47,346 nucleotides of DNA from an uncultured Bacteroidales bacterium (GTDB lineage Bacteria; Bacteroidota; Bacteroidia; Bacteroidales; Lentimicrobiaceae), in contig CALCQV010000131.1 of assembly GCA_937894795.1 (NCBI GenBank), positions 1-47,346 of the forward strand, read 5' to 3'. The position numbers were made by a program, and so were the translations under genes. Numbering within the stretch: the stretch's first letter is position 1; each line of letters opens with the position of its first letter. The notes under the pieces are model-generated. The model was not told the DNA's origin. It was given only the letters and a program-made list of their open reading frames with translations, and did not search any database. Below are positions 1 through 8,017 of this stretch, piece after piece.

Positions 1-18
1 ACTCAAAATACTAACATT

Positions 19-58
19 AAAAAAGAGGCCGCCTCTTTTGAGACAGCCTCTTTTTTTT
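19..58. terminator. Rho-independent terminator after tnaA
   Basis: A 10-bp stem (AAAAAGAGGC paired with GCCTCTTTTT) encloses about 16 nt that hold a further GCCTC copy, so two stems are possible. T-runs flank both sides, so it can work in either direction. It lies about 30 bp past the tnaA stop codon on the minus strand. Confidence 0.8.
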
Positions 59-90
59 ATAACCAGAAATACTTTTTGAATTAGAAGTAT

Positions 91-1467
91 TTATACTCTC
101 TCAAGGTCAACAGTAAAATGTCGCATTATTGGTGCTTCATTTACAATTTTAAGTCCTTTGGTTATAGTACTGCTGCGTTTATAAACATTCCCCAGAGCAG
201 CAGCAACATAATCCATATGATTATTTGTATAGACTCTTCTTGGAATTGTAAGGCGAAGAAGTTCAAGTGCAGGGAAACGGTTTTCACGAGTGTCGGGATC
301 ACGATCAGCCAACAAAGCGCCAATTTCTACAGCACGTACTCCACTTTCAAGATAAAGTTCAACTGCAAGTGTTTGTGACTGGAATTCTTCTTTGGGTAAG
401 TGCGGTAAGAAGCGCTTAGCATCAACAAAAATGGCATGGCCACCAAAGGGTTGTTGTACCGGAACGCCATATTCCATTAATTTATTACCCAAATATGCAA
501 CCTGATTTATACGAGTTTCAAGATAGTCGAATTCAGTACCTTCATATAATCCCTGGGCTAAAGCATTCATATCACGCCCTGACATGCCACCGTATGTTAC
601 ATAACCCTCAAACATAATATTAAATGTTGAAGCTTTTTTGAACAGGTTCTCATCGCGCATTCCAATAAAGCCACCCATATTAACAATAGCATCCTTCTTA
701 CTGCTCATTGTCATTGCATCAGCATAGCTGAACATTTCAGCAACAATTTCCCTGATGGTTTTATCGGCATAACCCTCCTCACGGGTTTTAATGAAATAAG
801 CATTTTCAGCAAAGCGTGCAGAATCAAAAACAACCATAATACCATACTTTGCAGAGAGTTCCTTAACAGCACGAAGGTTGGCCATTGATACCGGTTGTCC
901 CCCTGAAGAATTGCATGTAACAGTTATAACAGTGAAGGGTATTTTATCATGAGGTGTTGATTTATATACCTGTTCAAGTTTTTCAAGATTAACATTACCT
1001 TTGAAAGGGTGGAGTACGCGGGTGTCAAAAGCCTCATCAATAGTGCAGTCAATTGCTTTAGCATGACGATATTCTATATGTCCCTTAGTTGTGTCGAAGT
1101 GTGAGTTTCCAGGGACAACATCACCTGCTTTTACAAGTGCAGAAAACAGTACATTTTCAGCGGCTCTGCCCTGATGTGTGGGTAAAAAGTACTCAAAGCC
1201 AAGTATTTCCTTTATAGCTGATTTCATTTTAAAGTAAGAAGATGCGCCGGCATAGCTTTCATCACCTACCATCATCTCACTCCATTGACGGTCACTCATG
1301 GCGCCAGTGCCAGAGTCAGTAAGGAGGTCAATAAATACTTGTTCGCTTTTTAATTTAAAGAGGTTATAGTGAGCTTGTTTAATCCATTCTTCACGTTCCT
1401 CTCTTGTACTCCGGTGGATTGATTCCACCATCTTTATTTTATATGATTCAGCAAATGGTAATTTCAT
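91..1467 (-). CDS. tnaA: Tryptophanase (tryptophan indole-lyase)
   Basis: A PLP-dependent beta-eliminating lyase of the tryptophanase/tyrosine phenol-lyase family, expected to convert tryptophan to indole, pyruvate and ammonia in the cytoplasm. Seen: LLTDSGTGAMSD near the N-terminus, the PTHQGR phosphate-binding segment, DSARFAENAYFI, the PLP lysine in SSKKDAIV (second Lys, about residue 258), and a C-terminal LRLTIPRRVYT. The family splits by substrate: here VEIG stands where tyrosine phenol-lyase has its substrate-binding Arg (MERG), and DSARFAEN replaces DATRCVEN, both favouring tryptophan. The frame stays open upstream to a TTG at 1530, but homologues begin at the equivalent of MKLPFAESYKIK, so I chose the ATG at 1467, giving 458 aa. 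It is monocistronic, with its own promoter and a 3' terminator. Confidence 0.95.
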   Translation of the reverse strand: MKLPFAESYKIKMVESIHRSTREEREEWIKQAHYNLFKLKSEQVFIDLLTDSGTGAMSDRQWSEMMVGDESYAGASSYFKMKSAIKEILGFEYFLPTHQGRAAENVLFSALVKAGDVVPGNSHFDTTKGHIEYRHAKAIDCTIDEAFDTRVLHPFKGNVNLEKLEQVYKSTPHDKIPFTVITVTCNSSGGQPVSMANLRAVKELSAKYGIMVVFDSARFAENAYFIKTREEGYADKTIREIVAEMFSYADAMTMSSKKDAIVNMGGFIGMRDENLFKKASTFNIMFEGYVTYGGMSGRDMNALAQGLYEGTEFDYLETRINQVAYLGNKLMEYGVPVQQPFGGHAIFVDAKRFLPHLPKEEFQSQTLAVELYLESGVRAVEIGALLADRDPDTRENRFPALELLRLTIPRRVYTNNHMDYVAAALGNVYKRSSTITKGLKIVNEAPIMRHFTVDLERV

Positions 1468-1469
1468 TT

Positions 1470-1535
1470 TTAAAAGGTATTGATTATTAAAACTATTGTT
1501 AAAAGAGAATTTATGTTGGATATGATCCAATCCAT
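1470..1535 (-). other. Second possible leader ORF (21 codons) abutting tnaA
   Basis: The ORF starts ATG-GAT-TGG (M-D-W) and ends with a TAA two bases before the tnaA ATG, overlapping the tnaA ribosome-binding region. The product would be hydrophobic. No Shine-Dalgarno is visible and it may be chance; it is listed because a stop this close to the start could couple translation to tnaA. Confidence 0.2.
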
Positions 1536-1552
1536 TAAAGAAATCAATACCT
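1475..1552 (-). promoter_or_regulatory. Long-range inverted repeat in the tnaA leader
   Basis: In mRNA sense, AGGTATTGAT (1552-1543) is exactly complementary to ATCAATACCT (1484-1475), a perfect 10-bp stem closing a 58-nt loop. The loop carries a smaller hairpin, TTGGAT-CAT-ATCCAA. The upstream arm contains the stop codon of the 1544-1609 leader ORF. The downstream arm ends 7 nt before the tnaA ATG, where a ribosome would bind. Pairing would be expected to hide the tnaA start; a ribosome at the end of the leader ORF would melt it. The function is inference, the repeat itself is read directly. Confidence 0.6.
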
Positions 1553-1609
1553 ATCGCGATTTTTGATGTTGCGAAAGATTACTTTGTCAGTTAACCAGAG
1601 CATGACCAT
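1544..1609 (-). CDS. Candidate Trp-containing leader peptide of tnaA
   Basis: A 21-codon ORF starting M-V-M-L-W-L-T-D-K, with Trp at codon 5 and a TGA stop. It begins about 20 nt downstream of the predicted transcription start and ends 76 nt before tnaA. The position and the Trp codon recall TnaC of enterobacteria, but the sequence is not similar and the TnaC Trp-Asp-Pro spacing is absent. The stop codon lies inside the upstream arm of the inverted repeat. Initiation could also be at the third codon (ATG, 1603). Confidence 0.35.
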   Translation of the reverse strand: MVMLWLTDKVIFRNIKNRDRY

Positions 1610-1634
1610 ATTGGTAATTCTATATATGATGCGT

Positions 1635-1664
1635 CAAAAATAAGGCATTTTTCCAAAGCACAAA
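1635..1664 (-). promoter_or_regulatory. tnaA promoter (Bacteroidota type)
   Basis: On the minus strand, TTTG (-33, 1664-1661), 18 bp, then TATTTTTG (-7, 1642-1635), close to the TTTG-N19-21-TAnnTTTG consensus. The start would be near 1628, giving a leader of about 160 nt, unusually long for this window. Confidence 0.65.
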
Positions 1665-1700
1665 ATAATTATCTAATATTTAATGACTTTCTCTATAAAT

Positions 1701-1736
1701 AAAACAAGAAAAGCTCATAAAATATTCATAATGAGC
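1701..1736 (-). terminator. Terminator after the orphan histidine kinase
   Basis: On the minus strand GCTCAT and ATGAGC form a 6-bp stem with an A/T-rich loop, followed by the T-rich tail TTTTCTTGTTTT. It sits about 30 bp past the kinase stop codon. Confidence 0.5.
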
Positions 1737-1766
1737 AATATAATCTGGTACTACGGAAGTATTATT

Positions 1767-3302
1767 TTATTTTGTGAGAATAATTCTGAATGTTGTTTCT
1801 TTCCCGGGGATAGAGGATTTGACGAAAATACGGCCACCATGATTTTCCCTGATTATTCTTTCTGCCAGTGAAAGTCCCAATCCCCAACCCCGTTGTTTAC
1901 TTGTAAAACCAGGATTAAATATGGTTTTAAACATTTGCTTGGAGATACCTTTACCAGTATCAGTAACGTCAACGATTACGTACTTCTGATCTTCTGCTAT
2001 ATTGATGATAATCTTTCCTTTTCCCGACATGGCATCCACAGCATTCTTAACAAGGTTCTCAATCACCCAATCAAATAGTTGATAATTTAATTTAGTCAGA
2101 ATCACAGAATCCCGGGATGGAGATATCTCGTATTTAACCATTTTTGAAGTTCTAGTCTTAAGATACTCAATGGAGTTGTAAATCACTTCAACAATATTCT
2201 CAGGTTTAAGGTTAGTAGTTGAGCCAATTTTGGAAAACCGCTCAGTGATTGTATTAAGTCTATTTACATCTTTCTGCAGTTCTTCAATTGTTTCAGGATT
2301 CAGATTTTGATTTTTTAAGTATTCAACCCAGGCTATCATTGATGAAAGAGGAGTGCCCAATTGATGTGCAGTTTCCTTAGCAAGACCGATCCATACCTGA
2401 TTTTGTTCTGATCTTCTGGCAATACTGAACAGGAGGTAGGATACCAGAAGGAACAAACTGACTATGGCAAGTTGAATGTATGGGAAGTACCTTAACTGAG
2501 TCAGAACGTACGAATCATGGTAATAAATAAATGTTTTTTGGCCGGTAATATCTATTTCAATTGGCTCATTACTGCCGGCCATATCCCTGATAGTCTTTCT
2601 TACGAATGCTGTGTCCTTTACCAATGTGCTGTCAATATTCCCATATTGGATGATATTATTATGGGTGCTGTCAGTAATTATAACTGGAACCGATGCCGAA
2701 TTATCTGCCACCTCCATGAAGAATGATTGAACCAGATCATTAAGAACCACTTTAAGCTCTGTAAATAATCTTGAGTCTTTATAATAGAAATAGATATAGT
2801 TACCCGAATAATAGTCAAGAACAATGGGAGGATAGACAGAAAACTCTTTAAGAAGTTCAGGTGTCATAACCGGGACTGTATCAGGATTAAAATCAACATT
2901 CTTTGCTTCTCTGATATTTCCAAGTTCATCTGACAGAATAACTGGAATTGAAGTATTATTGGAGATTATCTTCAAATAATAGCTAATATCCTCATCAATG
3001 TCTGATTGCACAGTTTTAACGGTAGCTTCTGCAAGTAATTGAGCACGCTCCTGCTCATCAATGCTTATCTGCTTAAAGAAATTCTCTGTATAATTAACCA
3101 GACGAGCTCTCTGTTGAATGGCATTTGCCCATGTGGTGATTTTGCCTCTTTCATCCTGTGCTATTTTACGCACAAGTGAATTTGTGTACCAGAGTGAAAT
3201 ACCGACAATAACCAGTGCTGCAATAAAAAGCCATCTTTTCCATGTCTTCTTTTGTTTGTAGATGCTGGTGGCTTTAGGTTTAAAGAGATTTTGTATTTTC
3301 AT
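1767..3302 (-). CDS. Membrane sensor histidine kinase (orphan)
   Basis: 511 aa. One membrane segment at about residues 24-44, a roughly 230-residue extracytoplasmic region, and a second segment at about 273-294. The kinase core follows directly without an evident HAMP: phospho-acceptor His313 in ETAHQLGTPLSS, N-box ENLVKNAVDAM, G1 DTGKGIS, F-box FNPGFTSK and G2 GWGLGLS. The AKETAHQLGTPLSS H-box is typical of a Bacteroidota kinase group. The extracytoplasmic part has no cysteine pair or recognised sensor motif. No response regulator is adjacent, so partner and signal are unknown. It follows the AsmA-like gene after 102 bp and has its own -7 box. Confidence 0.9.
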   Translation of the reverse strand: MKIQNLFKPKATSIYKQKKTWKRWLFIAALVIVGISLWYTNSLVRKIAQDERGKITTWANAIQQRARLVNYTENFFKQISIDEQERAQLLAEATVKTVQSDIDEDISYYLKIISNNTSIPVILSDELGNIREAKNVDFNPDTVPVMTPELLKEFSVYPPIVLDYYSGNYIYFYYKDSRLFTELKVVLNDLVQSFFMEVADNSASVPVIITDSTHNNIIQYGNIDSTLVKDTAFVRKTIRDMAGSNEPIEIDITGQKTFIYYHDSYVLTQLRYFPYIQLAIVSLFLLVSYLLFSIARRSEQNQVWIGLAKETAHQLGTPLSSMIAWVEYLKNQNLNPETIEELQKDVNRLNTITERFSKIGSTTNLKPENIVEVIYNSIEYLKTRTSKMVKYEISPSRDSVILTKLNYQLFDWVIENLVKNAVDAMSGKGKIIINIAEDQKYVIVDVTDTGKGISKQMFKTIFNPGFTSKQRGWGLGLSLAERIIRENHGGRIFVKSSIPGKETTFRIILTK

Positions 3303-3326
3303 CCGGTATAGTACCTGTTATAGATA

Positions 3327-3334
3327 CAAATATA
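3327..3334 (-). promoter_or_regulatory. -7 element TATATTTG before the histidine kinase
   Basis: A match to TAnnTTTG on the minus strand, 24 bp before the kinase ATG. I see no TTTG at the expected -33 spacing. Confidence 0.4.
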
Positions 3335-3404
3335 AGGAGTTAATAGGTTATTTGGGATAGATGAGTTAAAGCAGGTTGATTGGTCATTAATCAATGCTGA
3401 TTTT

Positions 3405-5918
3405 TTATTTTAGCTCATCCCATTCAATTTGGAATTCGGTTGATTCCTTTTTAGTTGCATTACCGGTTGTTGAAGTGGTTTCTGATTTCTTTTTACCAAA
3501 TTCCTTTTGAATTACCTCTTTAAAAACCTGTTTTTCATTTCTAAAGTCATCAATAATCTTATTCTTAACGGCTTTAGAATCATATTGAACAAGCGGATCA
3601 CTAATTGGCCCGGTCATTTTAAGGAATAACCGGGGTTTACCGTAACCATCATCTTCAATATATTGATCAGCTACTTTCTTGCTTTTTTGTTTTGCCCTAA
3701 GCACGTCTGTTAGCAGCATATTAACATGATAATCAATGTCATTGCCAAAAGTGTGGGTGCCATAACCGGCCAGGTCAAGAGCTGAGGACTTAATCTGCAT
3801 ATTAGGTATTAATACAGTTTTATGTGATATTTCAATACGATTATTAAGAGTTTGGAATTTGACATTTCTCAGCTCCTTTGCATCAAGGAATTTAGATAGT
3901 GCCTGAAGTGGTTCAAAATTATTTAATTCTCCATTCCTGATCTCAACATCAGCAATGGCTTCCACACTTTCAGTATTTACTGAGAAATCACTATACAATG
4001 ATGTTGCAAAGTTTATTGATGCATCAGCTTTGCCTTTAATATTGCTGCTAACAAGGCTATTCTGACCAAATTCGTTAAACTGGTAAAATAGTTGTGTTAT
4101 ATCAACACCCTTAAAGTTCGCTTTGGTAACAATCTGGGCTTTATTACTATACTTTCCATTAATTAGCCCATCAGCTGTTATTTGCCCGCCAAGTGCTTTT
4201 ATTGAAATACCGGTACCCCTTAGAATTTCATCGGAGAGACTAAAATTACCCGAAATATTTTGTGTAGCAAGTTTTTTGTATGTCAGAGAGTTAACACTCA
4301 AAAGAGCATTAAATGAAATATGAGGAGGGAACATGCCTGTTGGTTTGGCAGCAGACTCTTGTTCAATCACCAAACCCAATATATCTTCAAGGGTCAGCTT
4401 ATCGGAAAACAGATTAAGAGAAGCATAAATATTCTTCTCTTCATTCAAAATATAATTAGTAAGGTTCTCAATATAACCATTAGCCTTTATATCAGATGTG
4501 CCAATATTACATGTCAACCCATCAAAAAAGATTTTATTGTCACGAAATTCGACTGCCCCATTCAAATTGCTAATATTTTTATTGTTGTAAACAAAACCAA
4601 AGCCGGTAAAGGTTGCCTGACCGGTTGTTTGCTTGTCAATCCTTGATTCCTTTTTATAGTTGCCATTGTATTTAATATCCGCTATAAGGTTTCCTTTCAG
4701 ATCGGTCAGATACTTGTTTTCAAGTAATGATGAAAAATCTGATATATTGGCTTGGATGCTAAGATCAAGCTTAACATCAGGATTACTGAAGTTCTTTACT
4801 ATAGCGTTTCCTTTAAACTTGCCGCTTTTTACTTTGCCGTTGAACTGTTTAATATTTAGCAATTCTGAATTTTTTCCACCACCATAGTGAAAACTGCCCT
4901 TAGCTTCAATGTCATATAAGGTTAATTTCTTTACTGAGTAATCAATACTAGCCTTTTCAAGTTGGAAGATTGATGATATTGTCATCTTGGAAAATTCATC
5001 AGCCGGGCCTTTTAAACCACCACTTAGTGCAATTTCACCATCCGGATTGTAATCTTTAAGTAATTTGGACATTTCCTCAGGGAGAACAGCCACAATCTTA
5101 CTTACCTTTGAAATTAAAGATGAAATCTTCAAATCAATAAAAGGTTTCGAGCTGTAATTATACTTCCCATTGAATTGAATCTTAATGTCAGCATAATATA
5201 ATAAAGCTTGCTTAAAATCAAGTTCTTCATTCTTAGTGTTTATATTTACTTCTGAATCAGTTGATACCTTTGCAGGAAGCAAGAGCTTTTCACCGCCGAT
5301 AATTAATCGTTCATTGAAACAGTCACCGGATACTTTAAGCAAAAACTGCTCCTGTTGCATAGAACCTCTCAACACAACTTCATCTACAGCTATCACTATG
5401 TCATCCTGGCGTTTTAAGTTCCTGTAGTAAATTTTCGAGGAAGTAAGAGTCAGTCGCTGGATATTAAAATTGACGGATTGGTTATCTGCACCAGGAGAAG
5501 TCTTCCAAATATTGAAGTTATTTTTCCCAAACTCATCTTCGTATAACGTCAGTGAAGCATTGTGTATTTTGATGCTACGGATAGTGTATTTACCTGTTAA
5601 CAAACTTAACAGATTGAATTTAAGTGCAATGTTTTCTGCATGTATTAACCCTGGAGCTACAACTATCTCTTTTGGGGGTTTCATGGCTGTGTTTGAAAGA
5701 ATAAGTGATGCAAATGGAAAGGATTTGAACAGACTTATATCAGCTTTTGCGACTGATACTTCAACAGTTAGGTGCTTATTCAATTCAGTAATAAGAAGAT
5801 TCTTGACTCGTTCGCCCCGTAAGTATTGTACCAGAAAAATTGTTGCTGCTGTTGCCAGGAGCAAAAATATTGTAAGTGCTAAAAATCTTCTAAGAGATTT
5901 GTTTTCAGCTTTGGGCAT
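3405..5918 (-). CDS. AsmA-family envelope protein
   Basis: 837 aa. One N-terminal membrane anchor (about residues 8-32) is followed by a long, beta-rich periplasmic region with repeated short hydrophobic-polar strands and few cysteines. The C-terminal part (residues about 630-770, around NFEPLQALSKFL and the following strands) matches the AsmA/AsmA_2 C-terminal pattern. AsmA-like proteins (TamB, YhdP and AsmA relatives) are thought to form beta-groove bridges for lipid transfer between membranes; a role in outer-membrane lipid homeostasis here is inference. It starts 42 bp after dxs on the same strand and could be co-transcribed. The last 60 residues are rich in Lys, Glu and Thr. Confidence 0.8.
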   Translation of the reverse strand: MPKAENKSLRRFLALTIFLLLATAATIFLVQYLRGERVKNLLITELNKHLTVEVSVAKADISLFKSFPFASLILSNTAMKPPKEIVVAPGLIHAENIALKFNLLSLLTGKYTIRSIKIHNASLTLYEDEFGKNNFNIWKTSPGADNQSVNFNIQRLTLTSSKIYYRNLKRQDDIVIAVDEVVLRGSMQQEQFLLKVSGDCFNERLIIGGEKLLLPAKVSTDSEVNINTKNEELDFKQALLYYADIKIQFNGKYNYSSKPFIDLKISSLISKVSKIVAVLPEEMSKLLKDYNPDGEIALSGGLKGPADEFSKMTISSIFQLEKASIDYSVKKLTLYDIEAKGSFHYGGGKNSELLNIKQFNGKVKSGKFKGNAIVKNFSNPDVKLDLSIQANISDFSSLLENKYLTDLKGNLIADIKYNGNYKKESRIDKQTTGQATFTGFGFVYNNKNISNLNGAVEFRDNKIFFDGLTCNIGTSDIKANGYIENLTNYILNEEKNIYASLNLFSDKLTLEDILGLVIEQESAAKPTGMFPPHISFNALLSVNSLTYKKLATQNISGNFSLSDEILRGTGISIKALGGQITADGLINGKYSNKAQIVTKANFKGVDITQLFYQFNEFGQNSLVSSNIKGKADASINFATSLYSDFSVNTESVEAIADVEIRNGELNNFEPLQALSKFLDAKELRNVKFQTLNNRIEISHKTVLIPNMQIKSSALDLAGYGTHTFGNDIDYHVNMLLTDVLRAKQKSKKVADQYIEDDGYGKPRLFLKMTGPISDPLVQYDSKAVKNKIIDDFRNEKQVFKEVIQKEFGKKKSETTSTTGNATKKESTEFQIEWDELK

Positions 5919-5960
5919 CTGTATGAATAAATTGCTCTTCTACAAACGATGATTTATGCT

Positions 5961-7862
5961 TTAAATTGCAGAATTCTCTTTCACAACTTTTATAATTGAG
6001 GCTGCATCAAAACCGCAATTAGAATAAAGTTGTTCAACCTTGCCATGTGTTATAAACTCATCAGGAATTCCTAGCGTTATAACCTTATTATTAAAGTTAT
6101 GGTCATTGACGAATTCAATCACAGTACTGCCAAATCCACCTTTGATTGTACCATCCTCGACAGTAATCAGGTACTTAAAATTACTACACGCTTCTAAAAG
6201 GATTTCTTCGTCTATGGGCTTAAGAAACCTCATATCATAATGTGCAGGCACAATATTTTCGTTTCTCAATTGTGCAATTGCCTCTTTGACAAAATTACCG
6301 GGATGTCCAAGACTAAGGATGGCAATATCCTTTCCATCAGAAACTTGTCGACCTTTTCCTGTAATAATTTCCTCATATGGACGGTGCCAGTTGGAGCAAG
6401 CGCAGCCACCACGAGGGTATCTGATTACATAAGGCCCTTTTCCCGGAAGTTGGGCCGAATACATAAAATTACGAAGATCATGACCATTCATAGGTGCTGC
6501 AATGATCAGGCCGGGAATGGCGTTTAAATATGCCAGATCATAAGCTCCGTGGTGTGTCGGCCCATCTTCTCCAACCAATCCGGCCCTGTCAAGACAGAAT
6601 ATTACAGGTAGCTGCTGAAGAGCAACATCATGAATAATCTGGTCATACGATCGTTGCATAAAGGATGAATAAATATTACAGAAAGGAATAAAGCCTTCAG
6701 TAGCCAATCCTGCAGCAAAAGTCACGGCATGTTGTTCAGCTATCCCAACATCAAATGCCCTTTCCGGTATCTCCTTCATCATCAGGTTTAGAGAACAACC
6801 TGTTGGCATTGCAGGAGTAATTCCAACAATTCGTTCATTATCACGGGCCAATTCTACAATGGTTTGACCAAAGACATCCTGATACCTGGAAAGATTTTCA
6901 GTTTTACCGGTATCTATAATCTCACCGGTTTTTTTATCGAACTTGCCCGGTGCATGATAAAGTATTTGCTGTTGTTCGGCTTTTTCGAATCCTTTGCCTT
7001 TAACAGTTATTAAGTGAAGTAATTTAGGACCCGGAATATCACGTAGGTCTTGCAGTAATTTAACCAGCTTAGTAACATCATGGCCATCAACAGGCCCAAG
7101 GTACCTGAAGTTGAAGGCTTCAAAAAGATTACAATTATTAAAAATCGTGGATTTTACAGCTTTGGTAAGTTGCTTGACTATTGAACGCGAATTAGATCCA
7201 TAACGAGTGTTACCACCCATCAGATACCAAATTTTATCTTTAAGTTTCTTATACGAACGTGATGTGACAATATCAATGAAATATTCGCGCAACGCCCCAA
7301 CACTCTTATCAATCGAAATACCATTGTCATTGAGAATCACCAATAGATTGGTGTTTGATACACCGGCATTGTTGAGTGCTTCCATCGCAATGCCCCCGGT
7401 TAATGCGCCATCTCCAATAACAGCAATATGTTGGCGGCTGATATTGTTTAAAAGTTTGGAAGCAGTTGCCATTCCTAATATAGCTGAGATTGATGTAGAA
7501 GAGTGGCCAACTCCAAATGCATCAAACTCACTTTCCTGCATTTTAGGGAATCCACTAATGCCATCAAATTTTCTTATTGAATAAAACTGTTCTTTTCGAC
7601 CGGTAATTATTTTATGCGCATATGCCTGATGGCCTACATCCCATATCAGCTTATCGTCGGGTGTATTAAACACATAATGAATTGCAACGGCAATTTCCAC
7701 AGCACCAAGACTAGCTCCCAGGTGTCCGGGATTAGAAGACATTACTTCAATTATAAATTGCCTTATTTCACTACATAATAAAGGCAACTCATCCACGCTT
7801 AGTTTACGCAAATCTTCAGGACTGTTAATCCGTTGTAAGAGTGCTCCGATACCGAGTGACAT
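5961..7862 (-). CDS. dxs: 1-deoxy-D-xylulose-5-phosphate synthase
   Basis: 633 aa, the usual length. It condenses pyruvate and glyceraldehyde 3-phosphate, the first step of the MEP isoprenoid pathway, using thiamine diphosphate. Seen: the SSNPGHLGASLG N-terminal motif, the DVGHQAYAHKI segment, the ThDP motif starting GDGALTGG, GPVDGHD, the Glu-containing DVGIAEQHAVTFAAG of the transketolase pyrimidine domain, and EDGPTHHG. The C-terminal transketolase domain is intact. The AsmA-like gene follows closely. A -7 box lies just upstream. Confidence 0.97.
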   Translation of the reverse strand: MSLGIGALLQRINSPEDLRKLSVDELPLLCSEIRQFIIEVMSSNPGHLGASLGAVEIAVAIHYVFNTPDDKLIWDVGHQAYAHKIITGRKEQFYSIRKFDGISGFPKMQESEFDAFGVGHSSTSISAILGMATASKLLNNISRQHIAVIGDGALTGGIAMEALNNAGVSNTNLLVILNDNGISIDKSVGALREYFIDIVTSRSYKKLKDKIWYLMGGNTRYGSNSRSIVKQLTKAVKSTIFNNCNLFEAFNFRYLGPVDGHDVTKLVKLLQDLRDIPGPKLLHLITVKGKGFEKAEQQQILYHAPGKFDKKTGEIIDTGKTENLSRYQDVFGQTIVELARDNERIVGITPAMPTGCSLNLMMKEIPERAFDVGIAEQHAVTFAAGLATEGFIPFCNIYSSFMQRSYDQIIHDVALQQLPVIFCLDRAGLVGEDGPTHHGAYDLAYLNAIPGLIIAAPMNGHDLRNFMYSAQLPGKGPYVIRYPRGGCACSNWHRPYEEIITGKGRQVSDGKDIAILSLGHPGNFVKEAIAQLRNENIVPAHYDMRFLKPIDEEILLEACSNFKYLITVEDGTIKGGFGSTVIEFVNDHNFNNKVITLGIPDEFITHGKVEQLYSNCGFDAASIIKVVKENSAI

Positions 7863-7880
7863 GTTCAGATTTTAGAACTG

Positions 7881-7888
7881 CAAAGTTA
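7881..7888 (-). promoter_or_regulatory. -7 element TAACTTTG for dxs
   Basis: A TAnnTTTG match on the minus strand, 18 bp before the dxs ATG, in the divergent gap with trkA. The -33 part is not recognisable. Confidence 0.5.
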
Positions 7889-7977
7889 ACCAATATTAAA
7901 GTTGATTATCACTTTTGCAATCCACAGGTTATTAGCTTTGGAATCTGCATGGAAAAACAATGAGCTTAAAATTGTAG

Positions 7978-8013
7978 TACATTTGCATTCTAAAAAAATT
8001 CTCATTAAGGAGG
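7978..8013 (+). promoter_or_regulatory. -7 element and strong ribosome-binding site for trkA
   Basis: TACATTTG (7978-7985) matches TAnnTTTG. AAGGAGG (8007-8013) lies four bases before the ATG. Such a full Shine-Dalgarno is the exception here and fixes the trkA start. Confidence 0.6.
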
Positions 8014-8017
8014 AACA

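Noticed and set aside
3360..3404. Hairpin TTGATT...AATCAA downstream of the AsmA-like gene
   Set aside because: Minus-strand transcripts have no U-run after the 6-bp stem, so it is not supported as a terminator.
4320..4646. Longer plus-strand ORF inside the AsmA-like gene
   Set aside because: Fully inside a well-supported minus-strand gene; its product has no recognisable motif.
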